Part shown: positions 49,500 through 61,008 of the stretch, piece after piece
Layout of the letters: each line of letters begins with the position of its first letter
How positions within the stretch are numbered: position 1 is the first letter of the stretch
Assembly: GCA_963920705.1 (NCBI GenBank)
Contig: OY987227.1
Coordinates: forward strand, 14,425,602-14,489,601
From: Odiellus spinosus
Taxonomy: Eukaryota; Arthropoda; Arachnida; Opiliones; Phalangiidae
Length of the DNA: 64,000 bases
Reading direction: 5' to 3'
The notes under the pieces: generated by a model
Told to the model about the DNA's origin: nothing
Database searches by the model: none
The model's input: only the letters and a program-made list of their open reading frames with translations
Program-made: the position numbers and the translations under genes

Positions 49500-50545
49500 C
49501 TTAGCAATTGCTCCTGAATCCGAGTTAGCTTGGATGACTCGAGGGCAGCGTTATTCCACAGAAGTTTTTCCTTTGCCAGAAAAAGAGAAAGTTCGAATTT
49601 TTTTTTCTTATCTCGGACTTTTTCTTAGACTATCTTTTTCTACTCCCTTATTTTCATATGATCATAAATAATAAGTTTCTCTCCGAAGTCTCGCTCTATG
49701 TAGAATGGAAACATTCCTTTATTTCCGAGTAATAAGTAATCATACTTCTTTATAAGTAATCCTATTTTTATCTTTAAGTAATCCGACCTTTCTTTTTTAT
49801 ATCCAATTAAATCGAAGTGATAAATGGTAGCCACGTTGTACTTACAACCAAATAAGTGTAAAGCGTATACTAAAGCCTAGAATAGAAAATGACCAATCAC
49901 TGATTAGAACGAACGGACCTTAATGACGTTTCATTTCGTACAAAATAAATGTACCAATTTCAAAATGATAGATCTTATCGTATGATTCTTGACGTAAGCG
50001 CTTTTGTTATTCTCTAATTGTAGAAGTTCCCCCTGACGCCTAGTTACTCCTTGGACATTGATTAACGATTACATTTCTCTTAATCTGGACCCTTATTAAT
50101 TTACGATAAGAAGATAAGAATAACTGTTGTTTCTACTTTTGTTTCAAACGTCACTTATGGTAAAACTAAGATAACTTCTTTCCAACCCCACCTTTTCTCT
50201 CTTCAGAAATGGACTTTGTAGTTGTTATAGCTTTGCCTTTTTTTTTTTGTCTTTTGTCTCGAGTCTAGTTGGTAATTACGAGTGACAAACGCGTAGGAAG
50301 CGCCACCGAGCGGAAAACGAGACCTAATTAAAAGTCGTAAATGTCGTCATAATTTCTGTACTCGTATCGCTACGCATCCCTAAGCCTAACCCAAACCACC
50401 CCACTTGTATATTACACTTCTTACCATCTTACTTCCACCTTTTTACGTTTGGATTTGTACTTATTATTCCTCCCACTTTCTTACGGGTTACCAATCTTTA
50501 CAAGGTACTTCCACAGACTCTTTTCTAGCTTTTTATTATTTTATC
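49500..50545. other. AT-rich noncoding stretch
   Basis: No gene is seen. Small AT-rich frames only. Confidence 0.5.
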
Positions 50546-50603
50546 AGAGAGAGAAAGAGAAAGAGAGAGGGGATAGTACGTAGAAAGAGAGAGAGAGAGA
50601 GAC
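50546..50603 (+). repeat. (GA)n microsatellite
   Basis: Imperfect GAGA/GAAA tract with a uniform stretch at about 50585-50602. Similar shorter GA or CT tracts occur at 57555, 54826 and 44565. Confidence 0.85.
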
Positions 50604-50660
50604 AGGAAAAAAGTCCTTCCGTTTTCCGAGGATTTTCGAGCTTATAAACCTAGGAATAAC

Positions 50661-50689
50661 AAATCCCCGTCTCCTAATCACGGGGATTT
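50661..50689. repeat. Perfect 9-bp-stem hairpin
   Basis: AATCCCCGT and ACGGGGATT are perfect inverted arms around an 8-9-base loop, followed by a short T run. The arms resemble the terminus TAAATCCCCG of the MITE at 17631, so it may be a collapsed copy of that family. Confidence 0.5.
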
Positions 50690-50699
50690 TTGTCAATGA

Positions 50700-51015
50700 T
50701 TGATTTATGGTCTTATTTTAAAGGGATAATGAAGAAGATTAACGTGTTATTATTAAACTCACCAAACTTTCTCGTTATTTTGCAACTTATCATATAAGTT
50801 ACGTTTTAAGGCGCTTAACTTAATTTTAAGCTATAGTAAATATGACCAAATATCTGCGGCTAATAACGAACAGTGTCTTAAAAGTATTGCAGAGTTTGGG
50901 GTAGCGGGTCTTAATCACAATTTAATAATTAACTGTAAATTAACGAGCAATTTAATTCGGTGAGTTTATGAAATAATTTTTAATGAGTGTTTTAAAGCTA
51001 CTAATTAACTACAAA
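50700..51015. other. AT-rich noncoding spacer
   Basis: TTTTAAAGGGATAATG at about 50716 recalls a TTAA-type element end, but no partner is seen. No gene. Confidence 0.45.
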
Positions 51016-51017
51016 TA

Positions 51018-51173
51018 AACCGCATTCACACTGGACTTTGAAACAGTGTTTAACTCTTGTAAAGCTTAAAAAGGAAAATTTTGAAATGCATCTTGAGATT
51101 TTTGCTAGTAAAGTAGATTTGGTCAAATAAAATGGGTTGAAAACGGTTTTAAAGTATCTTGTGTGAACGTAGC
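51018..51173. mobile_element. Copy of the 4026-4202 element family
   Basis: The left end CGCATTCACACTGGACTTTG and the reverse complement of the right end GCTACGTTCACACAAGATAC keep the ACGTTCACAC terminal word and the TTTGAAAC/TTTAAAAC block of the family. The interior has diverged. Flanking target duplications are not clear. Confidence 0.55.
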
Positions 51174-51179
51174 TTTATC

Positions 51180-53215
51180 GGAATAAGTCCGGTTAATTAA
51201 TACTTACTTTTATGTCTCGAGAAACATAGTTGGCGTTGGAATGTCATCATTCATTTCCATTTTAATTTTTAAAATTTTAAACTTGAAATATTTTTACAAA
51301 ATTTTACTTGATTGTTGACAAATTTGATGTTCAACTATTAGAATTGTTTAGCTACACCTCCAGTAGTGTGGAGTGTAGGTATTACATGCGTTGCCGGTGC
51401 CGCCTCCGTTGGAAAAGTCGAAAAACAGTTGGAAATGATTACACGAAAAGCATTTAGAAAACTTGTTACAAAGTTAGTGAACAACCACCAGAGGTGTAGC
51501 TATTCTATGGGCTTGACCATCTTGTTCATATCTTTATGCTCCATATTTAAACTAAGATTTTGAAACGATATCACCATTGCAATTTTCATTATAACCAACC
51601 TAAAAATATTTAATATAACAGTAATATTATTATATTAACATTTTTTCTCCCTATCCAAAGCCAATAAAGGCAGCGAAAGTGAGAGTGTAGAGGTATAGAG
51701 AGGTTAAAGTATTTAAATTAATCAGACTTTAACGGTCAACTAATCATTCGGTGGTTTAACTCCAAGTTAAGGACTTTCATTTTCTTTTTTTCGTTAACCT
51801 AGGTAAATATTTGTCCCGTTAAACCTCGTTGAAGCTTGGCGTCCTTAATTTCGAATTAGAATATTATTTCCATTTATTCGTATTGTGATTAAACTTTTAG
51901 CGAAAGTTCCGCTCGGTTTCGTAACCGAATTAAATGAATTCCGCAAACGCGATTGTTCGTGTCTTTTTTCGCAAACAACGGAACCTTTACATTTTCCAAT
52001 TTAACAGCTTTATAGGGCTTTTTACCGCCGTTCTAATGATTTCTACCAAGTATATTCTCTATTGTATCCTTATATCCAGACTTTAGCCCCTTTTCTATTG
52101 TTTCAAGGGATAATGGAATGTCGATAAATATCTTTAATCATCATTGTTCTTTGATGAACGAGCCGTTTAAAGTAAAAATTTGACCCTTAATTCCGATTGA
52201 ATTAGAATAAAGGCACCAAAGATATTCAATAAAAGGAGATTAAAAAATATTGAGGGTCAAGTCTATAATAACTTATAGGACCGCTTAAATTTGGCAGATA
52301 ATCTGTATGAGCTAATTAAAAGTGCAGTAATGACATTTTAAAGATAATATTATGAATGTGTTTTGATAAAATGGACAAGAAAATAATCTGATATCCGAAA
52401 TGAACGTTAGTTGGGTTGAATTTGCTGGTTAAAAAATTATCTGGGTAGAAAAAGGAGAGTGTGTGATTTGCAAATTTGGGGAATTTTAAGCCATGAAGGC
52501 AGGTCTGTTATAAAATAAAAAAATATTTAAATTTGCAAAGAAGATTTTGATAACCTGAATTATAATTTTAGTCCAATTTAATCATGTTTTAATCAACTTC
52601 TTAATCATGAGAGTGACCTGCCCATTCGATTTGAACAATCATTAGAACGTTAGCACGGTAGTCGTTTGCGTATTTAAAACGATAGTGTAATCATGAAATT
52701 ATTTCAAGAAAAATTTTAGCTTTCCTCGAAAATTTTAAATATCTTTGTTTTGTCCATTTCATTTTCCCTTATTATATTTTTTTGGTGTTAAGGGTGGTAG
52801 GAGGACTGTCCCTCACAGCAAAACCTCTAAATCCATTCTCTATGCTAATTATTCCGCCGCCGGCTACCAGTTTCAATTCGGTTAAGTGCACTTCAATTTC
52901 CTTCTTTCGCTCCCTCCTACATACTACCTTTTTTTTTCTCTAACCTTGGGCCCTTAAAAAATTATACAACGTTAAAGGGTGTGGTTTTGCTCTCTTAATA
53001 TAACAACGCGTCGAGTTTTATTAATTTCTGGCGTTAAGAAGGGGGGGATTAAAATTACAACCCCTTTGGAGAAGAAAAATGATGGAAAAATTACGCCTTC
53101 TAGTTCAATTTTCCTTTTTTTTTTTTTTTTTTCTTCTTCTTTTTCTTGAAATACTTAAACTGATGGGGCTGGAAAGAAAATCTTAAAACTCAAAGTATAC
53201 TACATCTGTTTGCAA
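51180..53215. other. Noncoding stretch
   Basis: AT-rich, with a T18 run at 53115-53132 and a small purine-rich patch near 53040. No gene or RNA is recognised. Confidence 0.5.
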
Positions 53216-53216
53216 A

Positions 53217-53270
53217 ACTACTTTTATTCCCATCGTAGTTTAACATTGCGTATTAATCGGCATTACCTTT
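53217..53270 (-). repeat. GGCGGATT short interspersed motif, copy 9
   Basis: On the minus strand it reads TGCCGATTAATACGCAATGT, then TAAACTACGATGGGAATA and AAAGTAGTTT. Upstream on the + strand TTTGCAAAACTACTTTTATT matches the same position near the copy at 60459. Confidence 0.7.
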
Positions 53271-53274
53271 TGCT

Positions 53275-55010
53275 ATGGTGCAATTTGTTCGCTAAAAAAT
53301 AGTAAGATCTTTCAATCTTTTCCTAAGCCTAGTTTTCTCCATCCCAGATATATTCCAATTCTACAGTCTAAATCAGTTGGAATTTGATACAAGTAACAAC
53401 TTATTTTATTCACTATCTCTATGATAAAATGTCTTACAAGCACCGAAGAGCCTTGGTATGTTCGCGATGGAAATGAGAACTATTTTTGGTTTTTAGAAAT
53501 AGGATTCGCTAGAATCTAAGTTGTGTACCGGTACTCCTTTTTTCTATGTAGTTTATATTTTGTCTATATGCGTTATAACATCCCTAGTTATACTTTTTTC
53601 CGACCGACTACAAAGCTTTTTTTTTTACAGAGTTGAAAAGAAGTGAAAATATCTTTAAATTGATGGTGATGAAAATATTTTTAAACTCTTATATATTTAT
53701 ACTTTAAAATAAGAGATACATAAATTAAACCACTATCAAACTATTTTATGGTTAATCATATACATATTTTAAACTGAGATTTAAGTTTTAACGGAGTTTA
53801 AATTTGATAAACCAAAACATTAAACCATATAATTGTTTAACTTGTAAATAACGAAATTAAGCGAAATGTGTTGAATAACTAAACCTCACTCACATATAAA
53901 TATTAATGCGTTAGTTCGCTGTAATTCGGGACTATTTTACATAAAATCTTAGGTGGATTTAGAGTTTTAAACCAATTTAGCTAATGATAAACACAATGAT
54001 TGTACTTGTATATATTTAAGGTATGTTGTAAAATTATAGTACTCCTATTCAATGGTCAAACCTTAGGCACGTTAAACATGTTGATATTCATGTCTAAAAT
54101 AATTTGAGCTTTACCTCCATGGAAGAGGTAACAGAAAGGTGGTGTATCACCAATACACATGCTCATAAGATAACACCTATCTTTTTTCTCACTACATAAC
54201 GCTTCTGACTATAGCTTCGCTCTGATATTATTAAATGACAGTATATCATGTAAATGGTAAAATATTATAACCAGTTTTGTTATCCTTAAATATGTTAACT
54301 ATATTTCATTTTTAGTCTAAATTTGCATCAAATCCCGTTTGGTTTTTTCATCGAGAAAGTTCAAAATTCACCCCAACTAATGCTAACACGGTACAATTAC
54401 ATGTGAATTTTAGTCCATTTTAATATAGAGTTTATGATTATCCTACCGACCATTTTCTCACCTTTCAACGAAGCTATTTATTCATCCTTACCTAATATAT
54501 CCTCTAATATTTCTATAGGTGATGGCCCGTTTTCTCTCGCTGATTATTTTTTATTTCGTATATTCGATGAGTAATCATTCAATTTTTTATTCATATCTTG
54601 ATATAGACGCGTTCTTATATACTGTACGAGTTTCATATATAAGGATGATTTCCTTTTAAAGCCGCCAAAGTCGTCTCCTCCGCTAGACGAGCGTGGCAAA
54701 GATCCTTCTTACCCTTCAGCCCCCCCCCCCCTCTTTCACCCACTACTCTTATCTCGAACCTTCCTTATAAGAAACCTTTGAAAAATAGTAAGAAAAGAAA
54801 GAGAGAAATTCATTTTTTTTTTCTCTCTCTCTCTTACTCTCAATGCTCTGAGAAATATATATATTTCTCTCTCTGGCACTCTCTGGTGGCAGACTGCACC
54901 CCCAACTTCAAAACCGTCTTTCAATAAGGTTCGGGTTTCCCCGTAATTCATTTTTATCGACTCGAACCTATTTCATTATGCGTGCGACGCCCAATTTTTA
55001 TCAATAATTC
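53275..55010. other. AT-rich noncoding stretch
   Basis: It contains a C12 run at 54720-54731 and a CT microsatellite near 54820-54840. No gene is recognised. Confidence 0.5.
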
Positions 55011-55015
55011 GAACC

Positions 55016-55240
55016 TTTTTTTTTCAAGCCTAAATGAATTTAATATTTAATATATCCGTGGGTAAATGGTTTACCATTGGTATTTTTCTATAACTCTTAA
55101 CATATATATACCCTAGCTATAGTTTTTTAAAGTCTCGAAGATGTCTTGATCAATAATTTTCCGTCATATTAGAGTTCGAACCTGGATTATAATTGTGTAC
55201 CATTTATAGGCAACCGCCTTAACCACTGAGCCACGGTACC
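55016..55240 (-). mobile_element. tRNA-like SINE head (candidate SINE)
   Basis: Read on the minus strand from 55240 it starts GGTACCG and has a near-consensus A box TGGCTCAGTGG (55223-55233). About 50 bases on is a B box GGTTCGAACTC (55172-55182). GTGGTTAAGGCG in the D region resembles Leu- or Ser-type tRNAs. The acceptor and T-stem 3' halves do not pair, so this is not a working tRNA. An A9 run on the minus strand (55016-55024) could be the tail of a SINE of about 225 bp. No target duplication was found. Confidence 0.5.
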
Positions 55241-55244
55241 ATGC

Positions 55245-56015
55245 CTAAAATACTCCGTAACTTTTTAATCCACGCTCAATTTGGTGGGGATTGAAACCTA
55301 TTGAAAGGGGTGTATTATGATCTGACAGGGAGATTTTGAAACGTCGAAGGTTTCTGTCACCTAGTTGAGTGGTAACGTGACGTGAGCTAAAACTAATATG
55401 ATAGGTGTGGATATATATAGGGATTGTCCATCTTGTAAATATTCCAAGACGATAAATTACAGTAATTTTAGAAATTCGTAAGTCATATAAAACTCTTATT
55501 TCAATTACTAGTGCTCGTATCATTACAAAATACTCGAAACCATGGCATTATAGTCCTTCTCGAAACCCCATTTGTAAAAAAAGTCTCTTCTATTAAGATT
55601 TTGCAACGAATCTTCCGTTTTATAAATAAAGTAAATAAAATTATCCGCGTCTCTTTTTTGTCGGGGTGAAATAATATTAATATTGACAGGATTCTAGTAA
55701 CGAGACGGATCTTTTTCAAATATAGGCCTAATGCCAGACTTCGAGTATACTTCTAGATCGAAAAGAGATGATTTGAACGGTGCTAGTGGTGCAAATGGAA
55801 CTGCCGTAGAGTACCCCTGGGGATGTAAATAGTTCTAAAGCGCGTGAGGTGGAAAGAGCTAGGAAATGGTCCCAAGCAGAATCCTTTTCCTAATTGACAT
55901 CTGTAGCCGAGAAAATTTCTTTCATTTGGAAAAGTGGCTGGCGACGTCGACTCGAGAGTATACTCCTCATTCGATCGCGCCAAAGACTTTTCAAGAGCGT
56001 CTTGCAATATTGGAT
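55245..56015. other. Noncoding spacer
   Basis: Three minus-strand frames of 72-92 codons (55245-56007) have no recognisable domain and an AT-rich composition like the flanks. No supported gene. Confidence 0.45.
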
Positions 56016-56020
56016 AAAAC

Positions 56021-56070
56021 TGAGGCGGATTGATACGCGCTACGAAAAATCGTAGGCGAAAAAAAGTAGT
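56021..56070 (+). repeat. GGCGGATT short interspersed motif, copy 10
   Basis: The copy reads TGAGGCGGATTGATACGCGC, then a diverged middle ending in AAAAAAAGTAGTCG. Both conserved ends are well preserved. Confidence 0.75.
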
Positions 56071-56074
56071 CGTT

Positions 56075-56650
56075 GAAACTTCTCTGGAAGACTTGGTTTT
56101 CTTTCGGATTTTCTTTCTCCCATACCTTTCTGAATTCTTTTTTATTTTTCTCGCTATACCTCCATCTCAATCTAGTTCTTGCTTTTCGCCATTTTATCCG
56201 AGCTGCCGCTTCTCTCGCGACCTCTTGAGATTGACACGCGCCTCACTCCCTAAGTTTGAGCTGTCTTAATCGTATTCGATTGGCTTCGTGTTTGAGAGCG
56301 CATTCCCTATTCACCTATAGAGATCGAACTCTTATTGCCTCACTCAAAAAAATACTAAAAATAGTAGGAAAAAATAAACTCTTTCAATTGTCTTGTAAAG
56401 AAAGCCTTTTTTTATCGGATTATAAGTTAAAAACTGTTTCTATACTTATATATCAGTTAATTATATTTTAGTTATTAATAAATATGTGGTTTTAAATAAC
56501 GGGGAAAGATCAAGTCGTGATTCAAATTTTATTTAAATATATTTTGAACGCTTAATTGTCAAAAGTGGTGGATATTAATATGCCTAAAATATTATCAACG
56601 GTCGCAACAAAGGTTTCGTTGTAATTAGCGGTTAATTATCAAAGTAGAAA
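56075..56650. other. Noncoding spacer
   Basis: C/T-rich at first, AT-rich after 56340. Plus frames at 56030-56269 and 56256-56471 overlap each other and lack domains. Confidence 0.45.
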
Positions 56651-56654
56651 AAGT

Positions 56655-57178
56655 ATGCACTCGAAGCAATTACATATTTATCGTTTAAATAAGCATATTC
56701 CACCAGTAATTAAATTTAAAACTTACCCGTAAATTAGGCTTAGCCGAATTCACGGAGATCCTGAATTTCTTCGCATCGGAAGGTTCAGCGACAAATCGAA
56801 TACTTTTTGAAGTCTCATGGAGATCTCGCCTTAACAAAGGACTTCTGCTTATTAGTCGCAGACTAGTCAATTTTAATAAATTCAGAATTCATCTAAGCTT
56901 ATTTTCCGGGTAGTTTTAATTTCTTTCTAGTTTAATATTTGTTTGTAAGAAAATTAATGGTGGATTAGGCCTATTTAAACGATAATACCCTTTTCAGACG
57001 AGGCATAACTAGCCAGATATGGCCGAGGTTTAATGACAATTAACCCAGGGTTTATTGAACTGAGAAGGCTATGTAAACCTCGGTTAAATCTGATTAAACC
57101 ATGGCTAATTACCCCTCGTCTGAAGAGGGTATAAGGAATCGATAAAAAATTCACTTAATATTAGTTTGCATTCCCTCT
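56655..57178. mobile_element. TTAA-type MITE, copy 3, split by another MITE
   Basis: The right end GTTTGCATTCCCTC followed by TTAA (57179-57182) is a decayed version of the family terminus. TTAAATTTAAAACTTACCCG, GGCTTAGCCGAATTC, GGAGATCCTGAAT and GGATTAGGCCTATTTAAACG blocks all match the intact copy at 33359. The left terminus is diverged, so the start is approximate. The right arm is interrupted at 56986-57131 by a Harbinger-like MITE; removing it and one TAA restores the intact copy's order AAACGATAAGGAATCGATAA. Confidence 0.75.
56986..57131. mobile_element. PIF/Harbinger-like MITE, copy 3 (nested)
   Basis: It starts TACCCTTTTCAGACGAGG and ends CCTCGTCTGAAGAGGGTA, with TAA at 56983-56985 and 57132-57134. 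The unoccupied site is visible in the TTAA element at 33359 (AAACGATAAGGAATCG, one TAA), which proves both the boundaries and the 3-bp duplication. It is highly similar to the copy at 39913. Confidence 0.93.
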
Positions 57179-57189
57179 TTAATATAATT

Positions 57190-59265
57190 CTTACAGAGTT
57201 ATATTGTTCGATTTTTGACGTAATGAGTGTCATTTAGAAGCGGTCGTGAGACTGTATTCTATCTAGAATAAATCTCTTGTTGGCTAAAGACGTAGATATT
57301 TATGAGAATTGTCGATTAAAATTATTTATTTAAGTCAGTCAATTCCAGGAAATTCGATTATAGGGAGCGATATACGATATTTATGTCAATCTTATCTCTA
57401 AATATTATAAATGCTTTGAAACGATTATTAGCTTCATTCCTTAGTTAATACTTTAAGCGGATCAAAAATTTATCCGCTAGCAATTTTCTATATACGCTAT
57501 ACTAGATGGAGATTGAACGATATAATATTTCCTAATATCGATTTTAAAGGAGAGCGAGAGAGAGAGAAGGATATATAGATATCCATTGAACCGAAAGCGA
57601 TAATCGAACAGCTGCGAAGACTTTACTCCAATAGAATCTCGGAGAAACAGAGCTCGTTCCTTATTATATAACTCGGAAAAGAAAAATGGGCTAAAATTTA
57701 TTTTTTCTCCAAATATAATAAAGGAAATGAAAGTTAGCCCCCCCCCCCCCCATTGTTTTTATTTTCTTTATAGCTTTAGGAGAAAAGCGTGATCGAAATA
57801 TAGCAATAATAAGAAAATAAAAAAAAAAATGGAAATAAATTTTAATCTTTTTCATTCTATAAAATGATCTGCTTGGCTTGAAAAAAAAAACCTATGAGAA
57901 ATAAAAAAAAGGGCGGGTGAATGAGTATTTGACGCCGAATTAATGGAGGAAAAATAAAAAAAAGAAGAAACGAAACGTGGTGTAGAGGAAAACAGAAGAG
58001 GGAAGAGAGACGGAAGACTTAGAGCAAGCAGCCCTAGTTTTCGATGATTGTCCTTTTATGAGACGGCCTTATTTCCAGCCCTCTTTTATCCTCTATACTC
58101 CCCATAACCTCCCCCTACCATCTTCGGAAGCCAAAATTGGATGGCTTCTGTACTGATCGATAGGCGATAGCTGCCTTATCGATTCTTTAAAGGGTGGGTG
58201 TAAACTGCAATCAAAAACCTTTTTATTCAAAGGAATTAGCGACATGTTTTACGTATTGGTAATTTTCATAAAATATTTTTTTATGTTATAGATATACGTG
58301 TCTTGGTATTGCATCGAAGTCAGTAGCCAGAATGGGTTTCAATCAAATTATTTTAAATTTAAGCAATATGTCCTAGGAGCTACTTATTTTTTATTCATTT
58401 TAATAACTAGGATTAAGCGTTTAATCGCGTTTTGAATCAAAATTAAGGTAGATTCACATTGGTTTTGACGCAAAAACTAGATTCTTGGCCAAACAAATCA
58501 TGATCATCGGTTGATTCCGACTGCAAAGATATAGTTCAATCATTGGCAGTTATTCAAAAATTTTTGTTACATACGCAGGTTAAATTTCAACGAATCTGGC
58601 TTTGCATTTTTAATTCTATTGAAAATAATAATAATTTTCCCATTTCACTTTACCTTTAAATTATCCTCCTCCGTAACCTATTTGGGGGAGGGCGGGGGTG
58701 GTTCTATTCCTTTTGAAAACGAAGGCTCTCTTTTCTACGGGCCTTTCGTAAGGCACCCTTCCCTTCCCTTTCGCGAGGCTTAAGCCTTTTGGGCAGCTTA
58801 AGAATTTAATAAGTCGGCCTCTTTTAACGTCGCTTACCGACATAACGGCAGTTTCCAAATTAGTTTCCACCGAGTTTTAAACATTTCGTTTTGAAATGGA
58901 GGAATGGAAAAGGTCAGGAGAAGGGAAAGGGTGGAGTGGAATTTGAGCCAATAATTAGCTCGACTACCTGGGATTATTCCGCAGTCACGTACGGAAGTTA
59001 GGATATCTCCGGAAATAAGATTGCGTTCGCCGAATCTATTACGACTTCACGCTGTACATGAGCTTAGGAGGAACGAAAATAAGAAATACGCTCTCTCCCT
59101 CTCTCTCGCCAATTTGCGCTACGTGTTCTTGTAGCGTACCTAATAAACGTTTACGTGAAAGATGAGCTGAATCACGAAAAATATTTTTTTAATATAGATT
59201 CATTTGGTTAGAGGCTGCCAGACAAAAATTGGTTCCATAAATTATATCGTCATAGCGGCAAACAC
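57190..59265. other. Noncoding stretch
   Basis: It contains a (GA)n tract at about 57552-57567, a C14 run at 57738-57751 and A-rich DNA around 57810-57970. TTAAAGGGTGGGTGTAAACT at 58187 recalls a TTAA-type terminus without a partner. A minus frame at 58661-58870 has no domain. Confidence 0.5.
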
Positions 59266-59283
59266 GAACTTGTACTTGAACGT

Positions 59284-59705
59284 GATATGCCTTTGAACTT
59301 TGTAATCCTAGATGGTTCCCTCTTTAATTCAGAGAGTTAAAATTTAACGAAAGAACTAAATTATAATTTACATTATTCATACAAATCTCAGGGAAATAAA
59401 TTGAAGACTAAAATTTCAGGGAAATTTAAAATATTAGCGAAATTCACGGAAATCAGGAAAACTTGAGGTTTGGGCATATTGTGTCTAAATGGGTTGTTCC
59501 ATCAAATATTCTAAAAACCACTCTATTGTGTCCCAATGTTATTACTTCATTTTATTGACAGAAGTTTGTAATAGTTAAGGCGAGAAAAAGAAAAAATTAA
59601 AAGTGGATAGTTTGCGGTATTGAACCTGGATATTTCATGAAAATATTTGTGGAAAAACCTGTAAATTTCAGGGAAATCTGTATCCCTAATGTTGTATGAA
59701 CCCTG
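59284..59705 (-). mobile_element. 422-bp insertion flanked by 18-bp direct repeats
   Basis: The exact 18-base repeat GAACTTGTACTTGAACGT occurs at 59266-59283 and 59706-59723. The segment between ends, on the minus strand, with CAGGGTTCATACAACATTAG exactly at the repeat boundary, the same terminus as at 28585. Several CAGGGAAATTT-like words follow inside, and no long frame is present. An 18-bp duplication is longer than the 8 bp of hAT elements and more like a retroposon, so classification is open. Confidence 0.7.
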
Positions 59706-59729
59706 GAACTTGTACTTGAACGTATGGTG

Positions 59730-60455
59730 TACTTTTTACCGAACAAACCATTTACATTGTAAAAAGATGGTTATACGTCCAAGTAGAATTTGGATTTCTT
59801 GAACCGCCTGTTTTCAGTATTACCATTAAATAGGGTGTTACATTCTCAATTTCGAATCCTATTCTTTTATCCTCCTAGCGTTCCTTTATGCCCGTTCTCA
59901 ATATATCTTTCGATAGATTTTTTTTTTTCTTTTTCTTCTTCCTCTTCTTCTTTTTGCTCGGTACGTGATCGTACGAAGACTAGAGTTAGTCCGAAACTGT
60001 GTGACTATCTTCTTAAATTGAGCGTGTAATACGCTATTCGAGATCTTTATACCGCTTCGCCTTTCGTTTCGTTTCTTGACTCGATTTCGAGATATATTTA
60101 TATTCAGTCACCATCTTAGTAAGAACGAGAATGGCATAACAAAATTGAAGTTTTCAATGTGAAAATTTAATTTCTTTCAAGATTGCGAAACACTATGTAT
60201 TCGACTCTCTTTGCATTCACCCACATCTCTGATTCCTTTTTTTTTCCCCTACTTTTTCGGTAGTTCTTGTATTTGCATTCTACTTTTACTCTTTTAGGGT
60301 TTTTTTTCTATTCTTGAGTGTAGAGGAATATGTTGTCAAGAGAAGGAAACGGTTCGAAAGTGCGCCCCACTCTCTAGCCACTCCTTAGGGGCTATTTTTA
60401 AGTATTGACGCTATAGGGCCAAAGGGAGACTAAAAAAAAAGGTTATTTGTTTGCT
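59730..60455. other. Noncoding spacer
   Basis: Pyrimidine-rich around 59920-59960. A + frame at 59790-60029 is Phe/Ser-rich without domain. No gene is supported. Confidence 0.5.
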
Positions 60456-60458
60456 AAA

Positions 60459-60507
60459 CTATACTTTTATTATTTAAAAGGTTTAACATTGTGTATAAAT
60501 CCGCCTA
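60459..60507 (-). repeat. GGCGGATT short interspersed motif, copy 11
   Basis: On the minus strand it reads AGGCGGATTTATACACAATG, then TTAAACC and AATAAAAGTATAG. The 5' half is among the best matches to the consensus. Confidence 0.75.
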
Positions 60508-60509
60508 TG

Positions 60510-61005
60510 GTTTCGTAGTTTTTGGAACTGGTCTTTAAAGTAAACTATAAACGCTAACCTTTTATATTTTGTAAATAATCTTCACAATATTCACAACCTT
60601 GAATATATTTCAAGGTTATTGTAAATACTTTAATGGACCGATTTTTTGGGAGAAGGAAACCTTTTGAAGAAGCCAGGAGTGTGTTAGCCCCCTTTAAAAC
60701 TATATGTCTATCTACACATTACTTAAAAAAAATTGATATTTTTAAATGAAATGTAGAAGCAAATTAATTTAATAACTTAGTTTATTTTAATTTCAAGAGT
60801 AAAACGATAGGACGACTGTCTTAAAGTAGAATCTAAGAAGTCACAAAGACCTTATTTAACGGTGTTTAAAATTCGCGAATGTATTTAGGGCGAAACCTAA
60901 TTAATATATTTTTATGTTAAATTGTAATGATCACTTGGAGAATCATGAAAAGCTATGATTATAAATTCTGAGCGCTCTCCTAGTCTTACTATATTTTATA
61001 GATAT
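60510..61005. other. AT-rich noncoding spacer
   Basis: No gene is seen. AACCTTGAATATATTTCAAGGTT near 60595 forms a short perfect hairpin of unknown meaning. Confidence 0.5.
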
Positions 61006-61008
61006 GGT

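Noticed and set aside
50661-50689. Hairpin followed by T run resembling a bacterial rho-independent terminator
   Set aside because: The window is eukaryotic in character and has no gene upstream. A transposon remnant related to 17631 is a better explanation.
55162-55240. Functional tRNA-Leu or tRNA-Ser gene
   Set aside because: The T stem and acceptor stem do not pair, so only the internal promoter boxes survive; it was called a SINE-like head instead.
25666-58200. Additional TTAAAGGG sites (about 25666, 36098, 50719, 58187) considered as further TTAA element ends
   Set aside because: Similarity to the AGGGAGAATGCAACC terminus stops after a few bases and no inverted partner was found.
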